The notes under the pieces were generated by a model. The model searched no databases. It had not been told where the DNA came from and saw only the letters and a list, made by a program, of their open reading frames with translations. A DNA stretch of 64,000 nt, taken from the NCBI GenBank assembly GCA_963854735.1, contig OY978098.1, positions 186,001 to 250,000 of the forward strand, written 5' to 3'. Numbering within the stretch: the stretch's first letter is position 1; the number at the start of each line of letters is the position of its first letter. The position numbers and the translations under genes were made by a program. Positions 1 to 11,248 of the stretch are shown here, one piece after another. The stretch comes from Marvania coccoides. Its lineage: Eukaryota; Chlorophyta; Trebouxiophyceae; Chlorellales; Chlorellaceae.

Positions 1-160
1 GCGCTGCTGCTGCTGTGACCCGCTTCTTCTTAGAATTGCACACTAACAAATAATTCGTTTACATCCATCCATGGAGGCCCACATATCACATTTTATCTTC
101 CTCCATTAAAAAAATACCCTCACAAAAGAGGACTCCTGAGAATAGAATTCTCCCAATTAA

Positions 161-2401
161 TCAAGCCGCCCCACCCCGCTTCTGCTTCAGCTTGCTGGCC
201 CTTGTCTTGAGCTCCTCCACTCGCCCCGCCTTTGCCGCCTGCTCCTTCATCGACTTGTCGTAAGCACGGCGCACCTTGCGAGTCATCATGATCGCCGCCA
301 TGCCATCCTCTTCTTCGCCCTCCTCGCCGCCGGCAGGCACAGCCTCCTCTTTTCTCCGCCGCTTGCGCCCGCCAGCGGCCGCCTCCTCCTTGTCCTTGCC
401 CAGCTCCCGCGCAAGCTCCTCTGCGTAGCGCTGCTCCGCCGCCGCCGCCGCCTCAGCCTCAGTGGCGCCGACGCCCGCCTCCCCAGCCGCGCCGCCCTCC
501 TCGTCGCCAGCAGCGCCATCCCCAGTGACAAACTCGCCCTCCGCCGCCGCGCTGGCAGCCTGCTGCCGCGCCGCCGCCGCCGCCTCCTGCAGCGCTTTGA
601 TCTCTTTGCCGTACTCTGGCATGTAGCCCTCCGCCTCCGCGTCCACAAACGGTGACAGGTGCGGCGGCGGCACCTTGCCCGGCTCGTACAGCGGCGCCCT
701 CACCAGCACTCTCGCGTTGGCGCTGTCAAACACCCACTGCGGCTGCACGTACTGCCGGTTGGGGAGCTGTACCGCCAGGGAGGGGCGATCCACCACCTGG
801 TGGGTGATGCGCTCGTCGTCTTCCGCCACGGGGGAGCCTTCGCCGCCCCACCCTACCTCCCCGCCGAACGATCGGATCACCAACAGCAGCTGCTCCCGAG
901 GCACCTCCCGCCCCAGGAAGAACACCATGCCCCGGAACAGAGAGGCACAGAGCGCGTCCTCGGAGTCGGCGTCCACGTCGCCAGCGCCGCCCACTAGCTG
1001 CGCTGCATCGGCATCACCATCGTTAATAATCGCGGTGGGGATATCCTCGTCAGAGGGATCTCCAGCGCTCTCTTCTTCAGAGTCAGAGCCCTCCGCGTCG
1101 TCTTCCTCCTCCTCAGATCCTTCTTCTTCTTCCTCTTCATCGCCAGAATCGATCTCCAGCTCAACGTCCTCATCCTCCGACTCAGACTCACTCGCTGCCA
1201 CCTGTTGCTGCTTCTGCTTCTTCTGCTGCGCCGTCACCTTTGACTGCGCCTTGTCCCCCATCTCCTTGATCTCCTCCTCCAGCTCCGCCACTTTGGCGGC
1301 CAGAGAGCCCAACCGAGCGGTGGCCTCAGGGTTCACAGCCCCGGCAGCGCCGCCCTTCTTGGCCCCCCTCCTGCGCTTCTTCTTCCCCGCGCCCGCGCCA
1401 TCCTCCAGCAGCGCGCCCGCGCCCGCCACCGGCCCGCCAGCCGCCAAGTCAGCCATCACCGCCTGCAGCCCCGCCGCCGCCTCCTCCAGCTTGCTGTCCA
1501 TCACGGGGGGGTACCGCAGCCCCTCCATGTGATACAGCTTGTGCAGCACGAACTGCAGCGTGGTCTGGTGAAGCTCCAGGAAGGTGAGCATTACTTTGAA
1601 GTCTACGTCGGGGGGCAGCACCTGAGAGGTCTGATGGGGGACCAGCCACGTGATGGCTTGCCCCGCCACCTCCGCCTGGTAGTAAAACCCCTTCACGGAG
1701 ATGAAGGCCTTGCGCAGGGCGTGCGCGCGCACCACCCAGGCCTGCCACTCCAGCGCCAGTCGGCGAGACAGGTGCACGCGCTCAGGGGGGATGCCGTGCG
1801 CCGCTTCCGCGGGCAGCACCGCAAAAAGGTGCACCATGGTGATGGGGTCGTCCAGGTCGCGCAGCGCGTCCACGAACGAGGGGTAGCGCTCCCTGACGAG
1901 ATGGTCCAGGCGGTAGCCGGGGCGCCGGGCAGCCAACCGCGCCGCGAGGTCTTTATTCTTCTTGGCGGAGGCGCGGCGGACTTTTTTGTCGTACGCCGCC
2001 AGCTCCCGCACCTTTTTTAGCAGCGGCTCGTGCAGCAGGAAGGCGATGTCTTTGACGTGGTAGTACGTCTTGTGGGCTCCCTGCGTCTTCTTGCGGGGCT
2101 CACGAGGGTGGATGCCCTTGAGGATGCACAGCCGGCGGAACTCGGACAGCTTGAGCTGCAGCTTCTTCAGCGTCTGGTTACGTGTGAGGTATTGCACGGC
2201 GTTGCCGGACTGGCCCTGTGGGTGGAGGGAGAGAAGATGAAAAGAGAGAGAAGGGGTCAGATGGGTGATTTGTAAATGGTCAACGCGCTCATTAGAGAGG
2301 CTTGAAAGCCGCACAGGATGGGCAGCAGCGCATAAAATTGCAGTTCAAGCTGAAAATTTGAGATGCATGTGCACTTGGTTCACCTTTTTCTTCTTCAGCA
2401 T
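161..2401 (-). CDS. PES1: Pescadillo homolog (ribosome biogenesis, PES1/NOP7)
   Basis: Nucleolar PeBoW-complex subunit needed for 60S ribosome maturation. Two exons: 2401-2384 (MLKKKK) and 2215-161, joined in phase 0 by a GT-AG intron, giving about 690 residues. Exon 2 opens with the family signature SGNAVQYLTRNQTLKKLQLK and then FRRLCILKGIHPREP. The middle is a lysine-rich and then strongly acidic linker (runs of E, D, S), followed by a BRCT domain at roughly residues 430-530 (FRGMVFFLGREVPREQ ... WVFDSANARVLV). The C-terminus is a basic coiled coil ending KASKLKQKRGG-like. The longer reading frame upstream of 2215 is intron, because its residues do not match the family and the tiny lysine exon restores the usual N-terminus. 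The length is slightly above the family norm because of alanine-rich insertions. Confidence 0.93.
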
Positions 2402-3172
2402 GGTGCCCACGCTGATACTCAGCAAGTATTGTATATAAATTTAAATTTAAAATAAAAAAACATCATGAAAATTGTTGTCGCAGCGTGAAGAGGCGGCGGC
2501 TGCAAATTTGAGAAGAACAGAGTCTGGTGCGTTCCGAATTTTGCTTTATCCCGTTATTTCAAACAATTTAAATTTTCAAACAATTCAAACCCATTAAAGG
2601 AGTCCGAGACGTCTGCTTGCAAGGGCAAAGTTTTTTTTTTTTTTTATGTACAAGTTGAGAGAGAGACTAAAAATATTTTAAAAATGACGACTTTCACAGA
2701 GAGATGTGAATGATAAGGATGAGCAATTCAGCTGCACGTAAAGACAGGTTCATTGTTTTTGTTCCTCCACCAGGCGGGGGTGAAACTCTGTTGACTTCTC
2801 CTTATGTGGTTACAGCTTGCTGAGGGAGAAATGGTCATTTTTAATGTATCAAGGTGTATAGTCTACCCAGCTGAACGTTGGAATTTCTGAGGGGGAATGT
2901 CTGGTGGCGGGGGGAAATCGTGCTCGGATAAAATATTCCTCCGAACGCAGCATTCGAGTACTCTGCATCGCATGTACTAATATGGGAGAAAAATATGCAA
3001 GAGAAAACAAAATACTCATTTAGAAATTCGCAGAGGAAAAGGTCTCCATGATGCTATAATGAAGCCTTTCTTGTTCTGGTTGTAGAGAAGGACATCTCCC
3101 AAAATTGATGTCCAGCAATAGTAGCATTTCAGTAAAAACAGGTGTAACAAAGATCCTGCAAGAATAAGCTAT
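2402..3172. other. A+T-rich intergenic region
   Basis: About 770 bp between the PES1 start and the 3' end of the next minus-strand gene. It contains a T run near 2632-2645 and no open frame with recognisable protein similarity. It should hold the PES1 promoter, but I see no clear TATA box. Confidence 0.5.
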
Positions 3173-3683
3173 TCAAGCGCTCTTGGCCTTGCGCTTCTTC
3201 ACAAAATAATAGATTGCGCCGATGACAACGAACACCCAAATCCAGCTCATCAGCATGCCAAACAGCCAAACTGCACGCGTAAAAAATTGAGATGTATGTT
3301 AACCACTTCATTCAATATAAATACGTAAAATTTTTGCACTTACTTCCCACCGGCAGCGCCATCTTCCAGTTTTTCACCGCCAGGCGGATGTACTTCTGCC
3401 GGGTGGTCTGGGTTGCAGGCAGAGGCGTGAGAGTGCCTGAAGAATTGCTCTTCAGCCAGGAGCCCCACCCCTTGGCGGCAGGAGCCGAAGAAGAAGATTG
3501 CTCCTCTGCGATAGCGTCCCTGATCTCTTTGCCCACGCCGCTCTTCAGCATCTCCTCACCGCTGCTTTTCAGCGCCTCCAGCTTCGAGGTATCGACGTTC
3601 TGCTTGGCCCAGCCCAGGGCCGACTGCACACGCTCAGGCGTGGCGTTCTGCATCGCCCAGTTCAACCAACCTTTATTGGACAT
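3173..3683 (-). CDS. Small tail-anchored membrane protein, function unknown
   Basis: Two exons, 3683-3344 and 3270-3173, joined by a GTAAGT...CAG intron in phase 1, giving 145 residues. The N-terminal two thirds is soluble and helical (MSNKGWLNWAMQNATPERVQ). The C-terminus, created by the splice, is a hydrophobic segment (WLFGMLMSWIWVFVVIGAIY) followed by the basic tail KKRKAKSA, so a single tail anchor is likely. The ATG lies directly after a good acceptor (pyrimidine tract, CTGCAG|ATG), so a 5' untranslated exon probably lies upstream, perhaps ending near 3899-3905. I do not recognise the family. Confidence 0.6.
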
Positions 3684-4663
3684 CTGCAGGGATAAAAACG
3701 GAAATTATAGCACGCTGTTGGGATGGGATGCTCGATAACAACTGAAATTTATTCTCAGTGCTCAGCGTACCCTTAAAAAGCTCTAGACTCTTAGGTTAAA
3801 GTTATATTTGCTCTATTTGTTTAATTGGCAATACGAATTTCGTTCACAATTGGATGTTGGCTGCTGTGGGCAGAGCCGCAGGAGAGCCGCAGTAATGTAC
3901 CTGACGTTGAAATAGCCCGATAAGTGAATGCGACTGCAAGTGCCCCAAAAAAAAATCTCGGCAAAATTGCGCGCGTCGAGAAAAAGGCGGCCTTTGACCC
4001 GTTTGACTCGCTCTTCCGCCTATATTACACGAGGGGAAGAAATGCGGGCAATGCAGAGACGGCAAGGAGCTACAGCAGCGAGCGAATGGGAGGAGGACAT
4101 ACGTTTCCCCTGCATTTTCTGCTGCGCCAGAGCCGGAAGAAGGAAAGTAAGCAGAAGGAGGCGAAAGGCAGGCAGCACGTTCTGGAATGCTATAAAATGC
4201 ACCGGGACCCCCTCTGTCATTACATTGGATTTAACTTTGTTGGAGCGATCACGCTGCACGGTGCATGCAAGAGTTGACAGGCGGCGTTTTTATTTATTTA
4301 TTTGGTGTGAACATTTTTGGCTGGGTGCTGGGAATCATTGCTCCGCTGTATAAACGAGGCGGTGTTTTGGCCGAAATAGCTGAAGAGCTTTAGTTTATTG
4401 TTTATCAACAAAGAAAAATTCTGTAATAGTAGCCGCAGCCACAGGCCTTTCTTGCTGGAACAAAATTGTGCTGCCCAGATCTTCAACATCAACCTTAAAG
4501 GGGCGCCCCCAACGTTCACAGGGGCCAACAGTACCACAGACAAAAGCAATAAGCACGTACGCAAGGAAACATTACCCAATGGTCAAAGATTTCAACGCTG
4601 CCGTCGCTGACCATTCATATTTTCAAAATCCGCCTCCAAACTACGAATTTCCAACCCTTTCTC
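3684..4663. other. Intergenic region with possible 5' exon
   Basis: About 980 bp between two minus-strand genes. Open frames on the plus strand (3924-4353) overlap in different frames and have no recognisable domains, so I do not call them. On the minus strand a donor-like GTCAG|GTACAT near 3904 could end a non-coding first exon of the 145-residue gene. Confidence 0.4.
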
Positions 4664-6142
4664 TCAAAACTTGTCGGCCAGGGGTCCGCTCCTGGGCCAG
4701 ATCAGGTTTTTAAACCACATATAGATGGGCAGCACAAAGTAGTACGCGCCAGCCGCAGTGCCCAGCACCGTGCGCAGCAGGAACGCCGCGGTGGAGGTGT
4801 TCTGCTGGTCAGACGCCTCCGCTTTAGGCCCCAGTTCCAAGGGCGACGGCCCCGCTGCGATCTTTCTTCCCGTCACGCTGCACCCCATGATAAGCCCGTG
4901 CCGCCGCACCCCGCGGTACCACGAGGGTCCGATGCGCGTGATCTGGATGTCATCAAACCCTGCTGCGGTGAACCAGTCGATGTACTCCTGCTCGGTGGGG
5001 AACAGCATCCACACGTCTGCCATGGCTCTGCTGAGGGGGTTGGTGGGGTGGACGGGGCCGATCATGCAGGCCAAACCCCCGGGCTTGATGACGCGGTAGG
5101 CCTCGCAGATGCCGCGCTGGGGCTGTGAGGTGGGAGGTGGAGGGAGGGGAGAAGAGCGGGGGTGAGAAAATCAAGAGAGAAGGCGCCTCATTCAGAATTA
5201 CATTGGCAGTTCACGCGAGCGCAAGTTTTATTAAAAGGTAGCGTAGGTAGTACGCAGCGAGTTAAGTGCCGTAGAACACCCAAAATAACAACGTAACGTG
5301 TACGCCTTCTTATTTAAATATAAAAAGTGGCCTGTCCTCACCTCGGGCCAGTACTCGATGGAGCCTGCCGAGACGTAGCGATCGCACGAGTCGGTCTCAA
5401 ACGGCAGGTCCTCAGCGTCTCCCTCCACGATGGTCACCCCAGCCAGATCGGGCTTAGCCCGCGCCTTTGCCAGCTGGTGCGGGCTCTGATCCAGCAGCGT
5501 GACGTTGGTGGCGTCCACGTGTTTGACAACGCCCTGCGTGCAGAACCCGGTGCCGCCGCCCACATCCACCACCTTGAGGTCCCTGCTGTCGAGCTGGGCG
5601 GGGCGGAGCGCGTCTTCGCGCATCTGTTCGTTCCAATGGGGAGGGTTGACGATGGTGTCGTAGAAGATAGACAGCCAGCGGTAGAAAAACTGATGGTGGG
5701 TGCAAAGAAAACAGAGAGGAAGGGGGTTGTATAGTTTAGAAAAGGGGGAAAATAAAGACAAAAAGCCCAGACGTACGTTAAAAAAAGCGGTGGGAGAGGT
5801 CCTAAACCCCAAGGAAAAGCATTCCTTAATGAGTGGTAAAGAAGATGATGTGGTAGTTTCCCCCCCACTCCCAACCATCGTTTTCACCTTGGCTTCGTTC
5901 TTGTGCTGGATGAGACGAGGGCGGGCGGAGAGGTCCCTTGAATAGGTGTCGGGGGAGGAGGAAGAAGCAGCAGCGCAGATGGGAATTCGCTGCGGGCGTC
6001 GGCGCTGGCAGTGCAAGGTAGCTGTGCCAAAGGGATGAGCAACGCAACCAGCACTGGCGTTGGGCCTCCTGATCGTGATCTTGGGTGAGGTGAAGGGTGC
6101 TGCAGCGGCCAACGGCCGTGCGGGGTGGCTTCCAAGGATCAT
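4664..6142 (-). CDS. VTE3: MPBQ/MSBQ methyltransferase (tocopherol and plastoquinone synthesis)
   Basis: Plastid inner-envelope SAM-dependent methyltransferase acting on 2-methyl-6-phytyl- and solanesyl-benzoquinol. Three exons, 6142-5888, 5689-5342 and 5122-4664, all phase 0, give 353 residues, the plant length. A transit-like N-terminus rich in S, P and R precedes ARPRLIQHKNEA. The methyltransferase core shows VVDVGGGTGFCTQG (SAM loop), VTLLDQSPHQLAKA and EGDAEDLPFETDSCDRYVSA. The spliced SIEYWPE|PQRGICEAYRVIKP and WYRGVRRHGLIMGCSVTG match the plant-type enzyme. A C-terminal hydrophobic helix (AAGAYYFVLPIYMWFK) is the expected membrane anchor. The downstream tocopherol cyclase gene is about 35 kb away in this same window. 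Confidence 0.96.
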
Positions 6143-6463
6143 GATGGCGATGTATTTTCTGCCAGCAAAGTGCGCAGACTGAGGTTTGAAGCGTTTTGGA
6201 GAACACTTTCTTGCAATTTTTTGGGCACAAAACAGATGTTTCGCTGCGTCTGCCCAATTTTAATTCACAGTTCGGCGGTGCTTTGGAGGAGCTTTGCGGC
6301 AGCGGTTGGAGTGCGACGCGACGGCCTTTGGAGAGCGTGCTGGGGCGCTACTAAAAAATAGATTTGAGAACAGCGAGCGGCTGTGTCGCCTGGAGAAAGC
6401 TTGATTGGCGATTATTAACCCCTTTGATTTTTAGGCAGCTTTTATTGTCTTTGTCTCGGCATC
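6143..6463. promoter_or_regulatory. Divergent promoter region, VTE3 / RBBP6-like
   Basis: The 321 bp between the start codons of two divergently transcribed genes. It must contain both promoters. I see no convincing core motif and no other gene. Confidence 0.45.
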
Positions 6464-8847
6464 ATGACGAGCGTTATTTACTTCAAGTTGAAAAATGCAA
6501 TTCAACAGCAGCACGTCAACTTTGACGGTTCGGTCATTCAGATCGGCGATGTAAAGCGGCTGGTGGCTCAGAAACAGGGGCTGGGGCCCGAGGGCGCCAC
6601 AGAGTTGACCCTGTACGACCCCAACACAGGCGACGAGTATGCAGACGACGCCAAGGTCATCCCCAGGAACACACTCGTGCTCGTCAAGCGAGCGCCCGCA
6701 GCAAAATTCAAGCCTCTCCTAGCAGGTGACGCGCCAGCAGCAGCGGCGCCCGCCCCCGCCGCCGCAGCGCCAGCTGAGGCCTCTGCCGACGCCGGTGCCG
6801 CTGAATTTGGCGGCGATTTCTTTTCAGAGCAGCCCACGGCGGCGGTGGTGGGGGAGGACGAGAGCAGGGCGCTGCAGAGTCTGCTGCAGGGGTCTGCAGC
6901 CACGTGGCAGCGGGAGGTGCGGCAGGGAGCGATGCGGGGGAGGGGGCGGGGGAGGGGCCGAGGCATGGCTCCCCCAGACTACAGATGCCCTAGGTGCGCG
7001 TGGCAGGAGATAAAAAGAAAGAATAATGAGGCAGAATTTGGTTGCGTGTATACTGTCAATTTTGAATCAATTGCCTTATTTTCCCCTTTTATTAACAAAC
7101 AAGAACAATGAAGGGCGGGTGGAAAAGGAGTCTGGAACCATGTTTAACGTAATTTTATTCACATTTTTACAACCAATACTGCTTCCGCTGCGTGTACAGG
7201 TGCGACGCCATAGGTGCTCACTGGCTGCAAGACTGCCCCACCCACGGAGACGCTGCCTACGACAGAAAACGCATCCGCCCTCCCGTCGGCATCCCTATGA
7301 CCCGCTTGGCGCGGTCGGAAGAGGGCGGGCTGGTGCTGCCCGACGGTCAAACGGGCACCCTGGTGGCCAACGAAGACTCGTTTGCGCGGGAAATTCTGGG
7401 GCTAGGACTCCTGCACGGCGGCGGCAGCTCTGGCGCCATGGCAGCGGGGCCTTCTCCTGCCTATGGAGCTGTGACCTCAACGCCGGTGCACGATGGCAGT
7501 GGTGCGCAGGTGCTGGCGCTGGACAATAAGCCTGCCAATGAAGTGCAGCTTCATCAGGCACAGCAGCAGCAGCAGGCTTTGTTGGGCGGTGGTTTGGCGC
7601 TGCCCATGCTGGCTGGGGAGGAGGAAATGGCGGCGGCGGCACCTGCAGCGATGCCTGGCGCGTCGTTCTTCGAGATTTACAAGCGAGGGGCTGCGGTGCC
7701 TCGCGGTCCGCCTGGATTCATTGAGCGGGCGTTTGACAGGAGTGAGCCGCTGCCCAAGTCGGAGTTTTATCGGCTGCAGGACGAGTACCGGCGGCGCGCC
7801 AACCTGCCGCAGCTGCGACGACGCAGCCGCAGTCCTGCGCGGGGCGATGGCTCGAAGCGGCGGCGCAGCCGCAGCCGCAGCCGGGACCACGGAGTGAAGG
7901 ACAGAGGCGGGAAGAGGAGCAGCAGCAGGAAGGACCGTGACTCTGAGCGGGGCAGCCGGCGGGACCACACGGAGAGGGTCAAAAGCAGCAGAGAGAAGGA
8001 AGGAAAGGGTCGCAGGCACCGAGGGGTTGAAGACGATTGCGAAGAAAGGGGGCGAAAGAGGTCGCACAGCGTGGAGGAAGAGGGGGGTGGTGGCGGAGAG
8101 AAGACAAGGTTGGTAAATTGCGGTTTTATTAATAACGATGAGGGTGTGTATTTGGGACGGGAGTTTTGAATAATATGTTGTATTTTTTGTACGAAGAAAT
8201 GTGTGTACTGGTCTTTTTTATTATGTATTCAATTTTCGGTTTACTGTTTCAATCATTTTATACCCCTCATTGCCATATTTTCAAATTTCGTGGAAGCATG
8301 TATCATTCATCGCTCGGAAAATCACGACTGAGCTTGCTTGCTTTCTAGAAAAGAAGCGCTTCTGCTGTCTGATGAGAGCGTGATTACTCAGAGCTATTTT
8401 ATTTATAACCCAGTCAATTAACAATAGTTCAGGCGCATTATTATTATTATTATTATTATATCATTAAACTTTCCACGCCTGACAATTATTTCTTTTTCTT
8501 TATCAAGGAGGTGGAAACCCTAACTTTAAAATATTTACGCTATTCATTTATCTCATTTTTTGTACGTCACCGTTGTGTACTGCAGGGAGGGCACCGAGCA
8601 GCCAGAAGCTGACGGCCAGGCGAAGAAAGAAGCGGGAGCAGCGGGACCTGACAGCGGAGGCAAAAAGAGGGGCGGGGCGCGGGTGGAGTGGCCTAACAGC
8701 GGCGGTGGTGCGGATGCGGCTCCCAAAGGAAAGAAAGAAAGGGAAAAAAAGGACAAAGACCGCCACCACAAGAAGCGGGGAAGGAGCGCAGAGCGCAGCA
8801 GCAAAGACGCCGCTAAGCGGGACAGGCGCTGGCCTGAGCATCGCTGA
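6464..8847 (+). CDS. RBBP6/MPE1-like DWNN protein, pre-mRNA 3'-end processing
   Basis: Likely a cleavage and polyadenylation factor subunit. Exons 6464-6993, 7200-8108 and 8586-8847, each joined in phase 2, give 566 residues. The N-terminus is a DWNN ubiquitin-like domain (SVIYFKLKNAIQQQHVNFDG ... IPRNTLVLVKRAP). A CCHC zinc knuckle is created across the first splice (YRCPR|CDAIGAHWLQDCPT). The conserved stretch after the knuckle (GIPMTRL ... NEDSFAREI) follows, but the RING finger usual for RBBP6 and MPE1 is not visible. The second half carries SFFEIYKRGAAVPRGPPGF and then RS-rich, KR-rich sequence with phosphorylation-type repeats. The last intron contains an ATT microsatellite. The final exon is supported by frame and composition only. 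Confidence 0.85.
8437..8459. repeat. ATT trinucleotide microsatellite
   Basis: About seven and a half ATT units inside the second intron of the RBBP6-like gene. Simple repeat, probably neutral. Confidence 0.8.
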
Positions 8848-9205
8848 GCTGAAGCGCTGTTTTCCGGTTGGACGGCAGCTGGGCTGCTGCGTTTTACACA
8901 TTTCCGCAGTCCTCCCTCATGTTTGGCGGCTACAATAACCAGTGACAATTTTCTCATCAGACTGGCCCTTTTCTTCTGAATTATACCGTATATTTCTACA
9001 TGTTTACTTTCTGATTGAATCTTCCCTTTAGCTCATACGTTACACTTGACTTCATGACGGATAAACTAAACTCGATACCAGACAGATTTGAATGCCAGCC
9101 ATTCAGAAAATCACGAAATGTAAATTCGCTCCTCTCGTCAAAAAATCGAAGCAAACGTTAACACAAACACTAGCACCATAATTTCACTGCCAGCGCGTGT
9201 CTAGT
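8848..9205. other. Convergent intergenic region
   Basis: The 358 bp between the 3' ends of the RBBP6-like gene and PRMT3. A+T rich, presumably both 3' untranslated regions. No further feature seen. Confidence 0.45.
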
Positions 9206-11023
9206 CTAGCTGTCTGCACCCACGCCCATCGAGTAAAGCTGCACCATGCGCTCCCCCATCACTCCCCCGTCGGCCCCCACAGCCTCATACTCAACAGAAA
9301 GATCCAGCGTGCGGTGCCGTCCCGTCCGCCGCGCCATGCTCAGCCGCCCCCGCAGCGCAACGGCCGCATCCGCCGCTCCCACTGCCGCCGGCGCCAACAC
9401 CACCGTCTCAGGCAGCACCAGAACGGTCTGCGCCCAGTGCGTGGGGGTGTCGTACGGTCCCGTGGGCAGCTCTTGCGGTGCGTCAGCGCAGAATCTGTCG
9501 GTAAACAGCGTATCGAACCAGAGCACGAGAGAGCTGCACGTCCTGGGTCCCGCTGCTGCTTTCAGCTCAAAGTCTGCCGAAAAATCCTGGTCCTCGGGGC
9601 GCATGGTGGCCAGGTCCAGCTGCACCAGCTGCTGCGCCTCTGTGAGCAGGTGCTGTGGGTCCACATGCCGCACCACCGCTTCTTTCTTTGCCGACTGGCT
9701 GAGCACCTCGGCAACAGGGGACATGTTCAAACCGTACACGTCCGTCCAGAAATCCAGCCCCGTGGACCCAGGCCCCGCTGCCGCCACAAAGATTCGCGCC
9801 ACGTCGGGCAGCACAGCGCCCCCCGGCTTCAAAAATTTGTCCCGAGCCGCCAGCACCGAATCCAGCATGGTTTCAAACAGCAACGCGTAGCCCATCCACT
9901 CCGAAACCAGTACGTCCACTTTGCCACCCTCCGGCAGCCCTGGCAGAGTCTCCAGCGCCTCAACTTTGGAAGAAAGAACGGTGACGGGTCCAGAGTCTGT
10001 GCCGTCACCAAATCCGTTGGCCGCGCAAATTTTGCGCGCGATGGCGGCCATTTCTGGGCTCCCATCCACTGCGTACACTTTGGCAGCCCCCCCCCGCGCG
10101 GCAAACAGCGACAGCACGCCAGTCCCGCAGCCAACGTCCAGAACCGATGCCCCCTTCAGCAGCCCAGGGTTGCGCTCTAGGGCCGCGCGGTACGCCTCCG
10201 TGCGCACTCGATCGCTCAGCATCTCCCGGTGGATGTCAAAGAAGGAGTAGGACTCGAAGTAGGCAGCGTCGATCGCAGCGTCAGCGGCCGCACAAGCCCC
10301 GCTCTCTTCTTCCTCTGTGATTTCTGAGGGGCCAGCACCGGCGTCGCCATCTCCCACAGCCCCTCCCCCGACCTGCGCCAGCAGGAGGTCCCTCACTGCA
10401 GCGTCCTGCATGGCCAGTTGCTGCATCTCTCCCAGCGCCGCTGCCATCTCGTCCTCAGGCAGGGCTGAAGAGCCAGCTGCAGGGGCTGCGCTGCTGCTGC
10501 CAGGAAGATCGCCTCCTTCCGCATCCCAATCGTGCAGCAGGAGCTCGTCGTTCTCAAGCACTGGGCGTAAGAAGGCATCGTCGGATTGCCAGGCGGCTGC
10601 GGCGTTGCTGCCAGCCAATGCAGAACGAGGGTCGTGCCCAGCGGCCATCTCGGACCGAATAAAGTTTATGACCCTGAATGTGTCGTACTCAGAAGCCCCA
10701 GTCTGCAGGGAAGGCATCAAAGCGGCGGCAAAAATGAGGACGGGGCAGGAGGGGTGTGACTATAGAATTGCAGCATGCATGCATCTATTTGGCGATTTAG
10801 AACAATTTTGCGTGTGCCCGTGCGTCGATCTCACCGTAGTTCGCCAGCTGCGAAGGTCAAAAGCGTGTGTAGCAGCATCAAACGCAATGGCCTCGTCCAC
10901 AGTTGCAAAGGTTTCATCGGAAAACAGGCTCTTCACTGCCCCGTGTTCATCGCCCTCCCAGTCCTCCCAGTCAGAGTCGTCCACTTGGGACTCCACGTCG
11001 CTGTGGGTGTCCAGACTGCTCAT
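9206..11023 (-). CDS. PRMT3: Protein arginine N-methyltransferase 3
   Basis: Cytosolic type I arginine methyltransferase, whose family target is ribosomal protein uS5. Two exons, 11023-10835 and 10702-9206, joined in phase 0, give 561 residues. The acidic start (DDSDWEDWEGDEHG) and the linker ending FRVINFIRSEMA identify PRMT3 rather than PRMT1. The catalytic core has ASVLDVGCGTGVLSLFAARG (SAM motif I), the double-E loop SEWMGYALLFETMLDSVL and THWAQTVLVL (THW loop). The N-terminal C2H2 finger is degenerate: where the family has CxxC there is SLFSD, and only one of the histidines remains (ATHAFDL). It shares a 225 bp divergent promoter with SEC10. Confidence 0.94.
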
Positions 11024-11248
11024 CTTGATTAGTTATTAAATTAAATCATGTATGGGGCGGGCTGCTCTGTTAATGTGTTAGAATATATCCACAAAAATAA
11101 ATAATGCTGCGAATGACTGCCAGGCCGGGGTTTTGAGGAGAAATTAGTGCTTTTCCTTCGAAAAATGGAGAGCACCTCCTTGGCCATTTTGACCTTCAAA
11201 AGCCTTGTTTTAAAAATTTAAATAATATAAATAATCAATAATACCAAT
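11024..11248. promoter_or_regulatory. Divergent promoter, PRMT3 / SEC10
   Basis: Only 225 bp separate the two start codons. A+T-rich tracts (TAAATAATATAAATAATC) lie just before the SEC10 ATG. Core elements for both genes must be inside. Confidence 0.5.

Noticed and set aside
1..160. Possible end of a plus-strand gene (ALLLL then stop at the left edge)
   Set aside because: Too short to test and GC repeats alone explain it.
675..1532. Long plus-strand open frame of 285 codons inside PES1
   Set aside because: It is the antisense of a serine/glutamate-rich exon. Composition is low complexity and no domain is seen.
3924..4353. Overlapping plus-strand open frames of 117 and 141 codons
   Set aside because: They overlap in two frames, match no domain and lack splice or family support.
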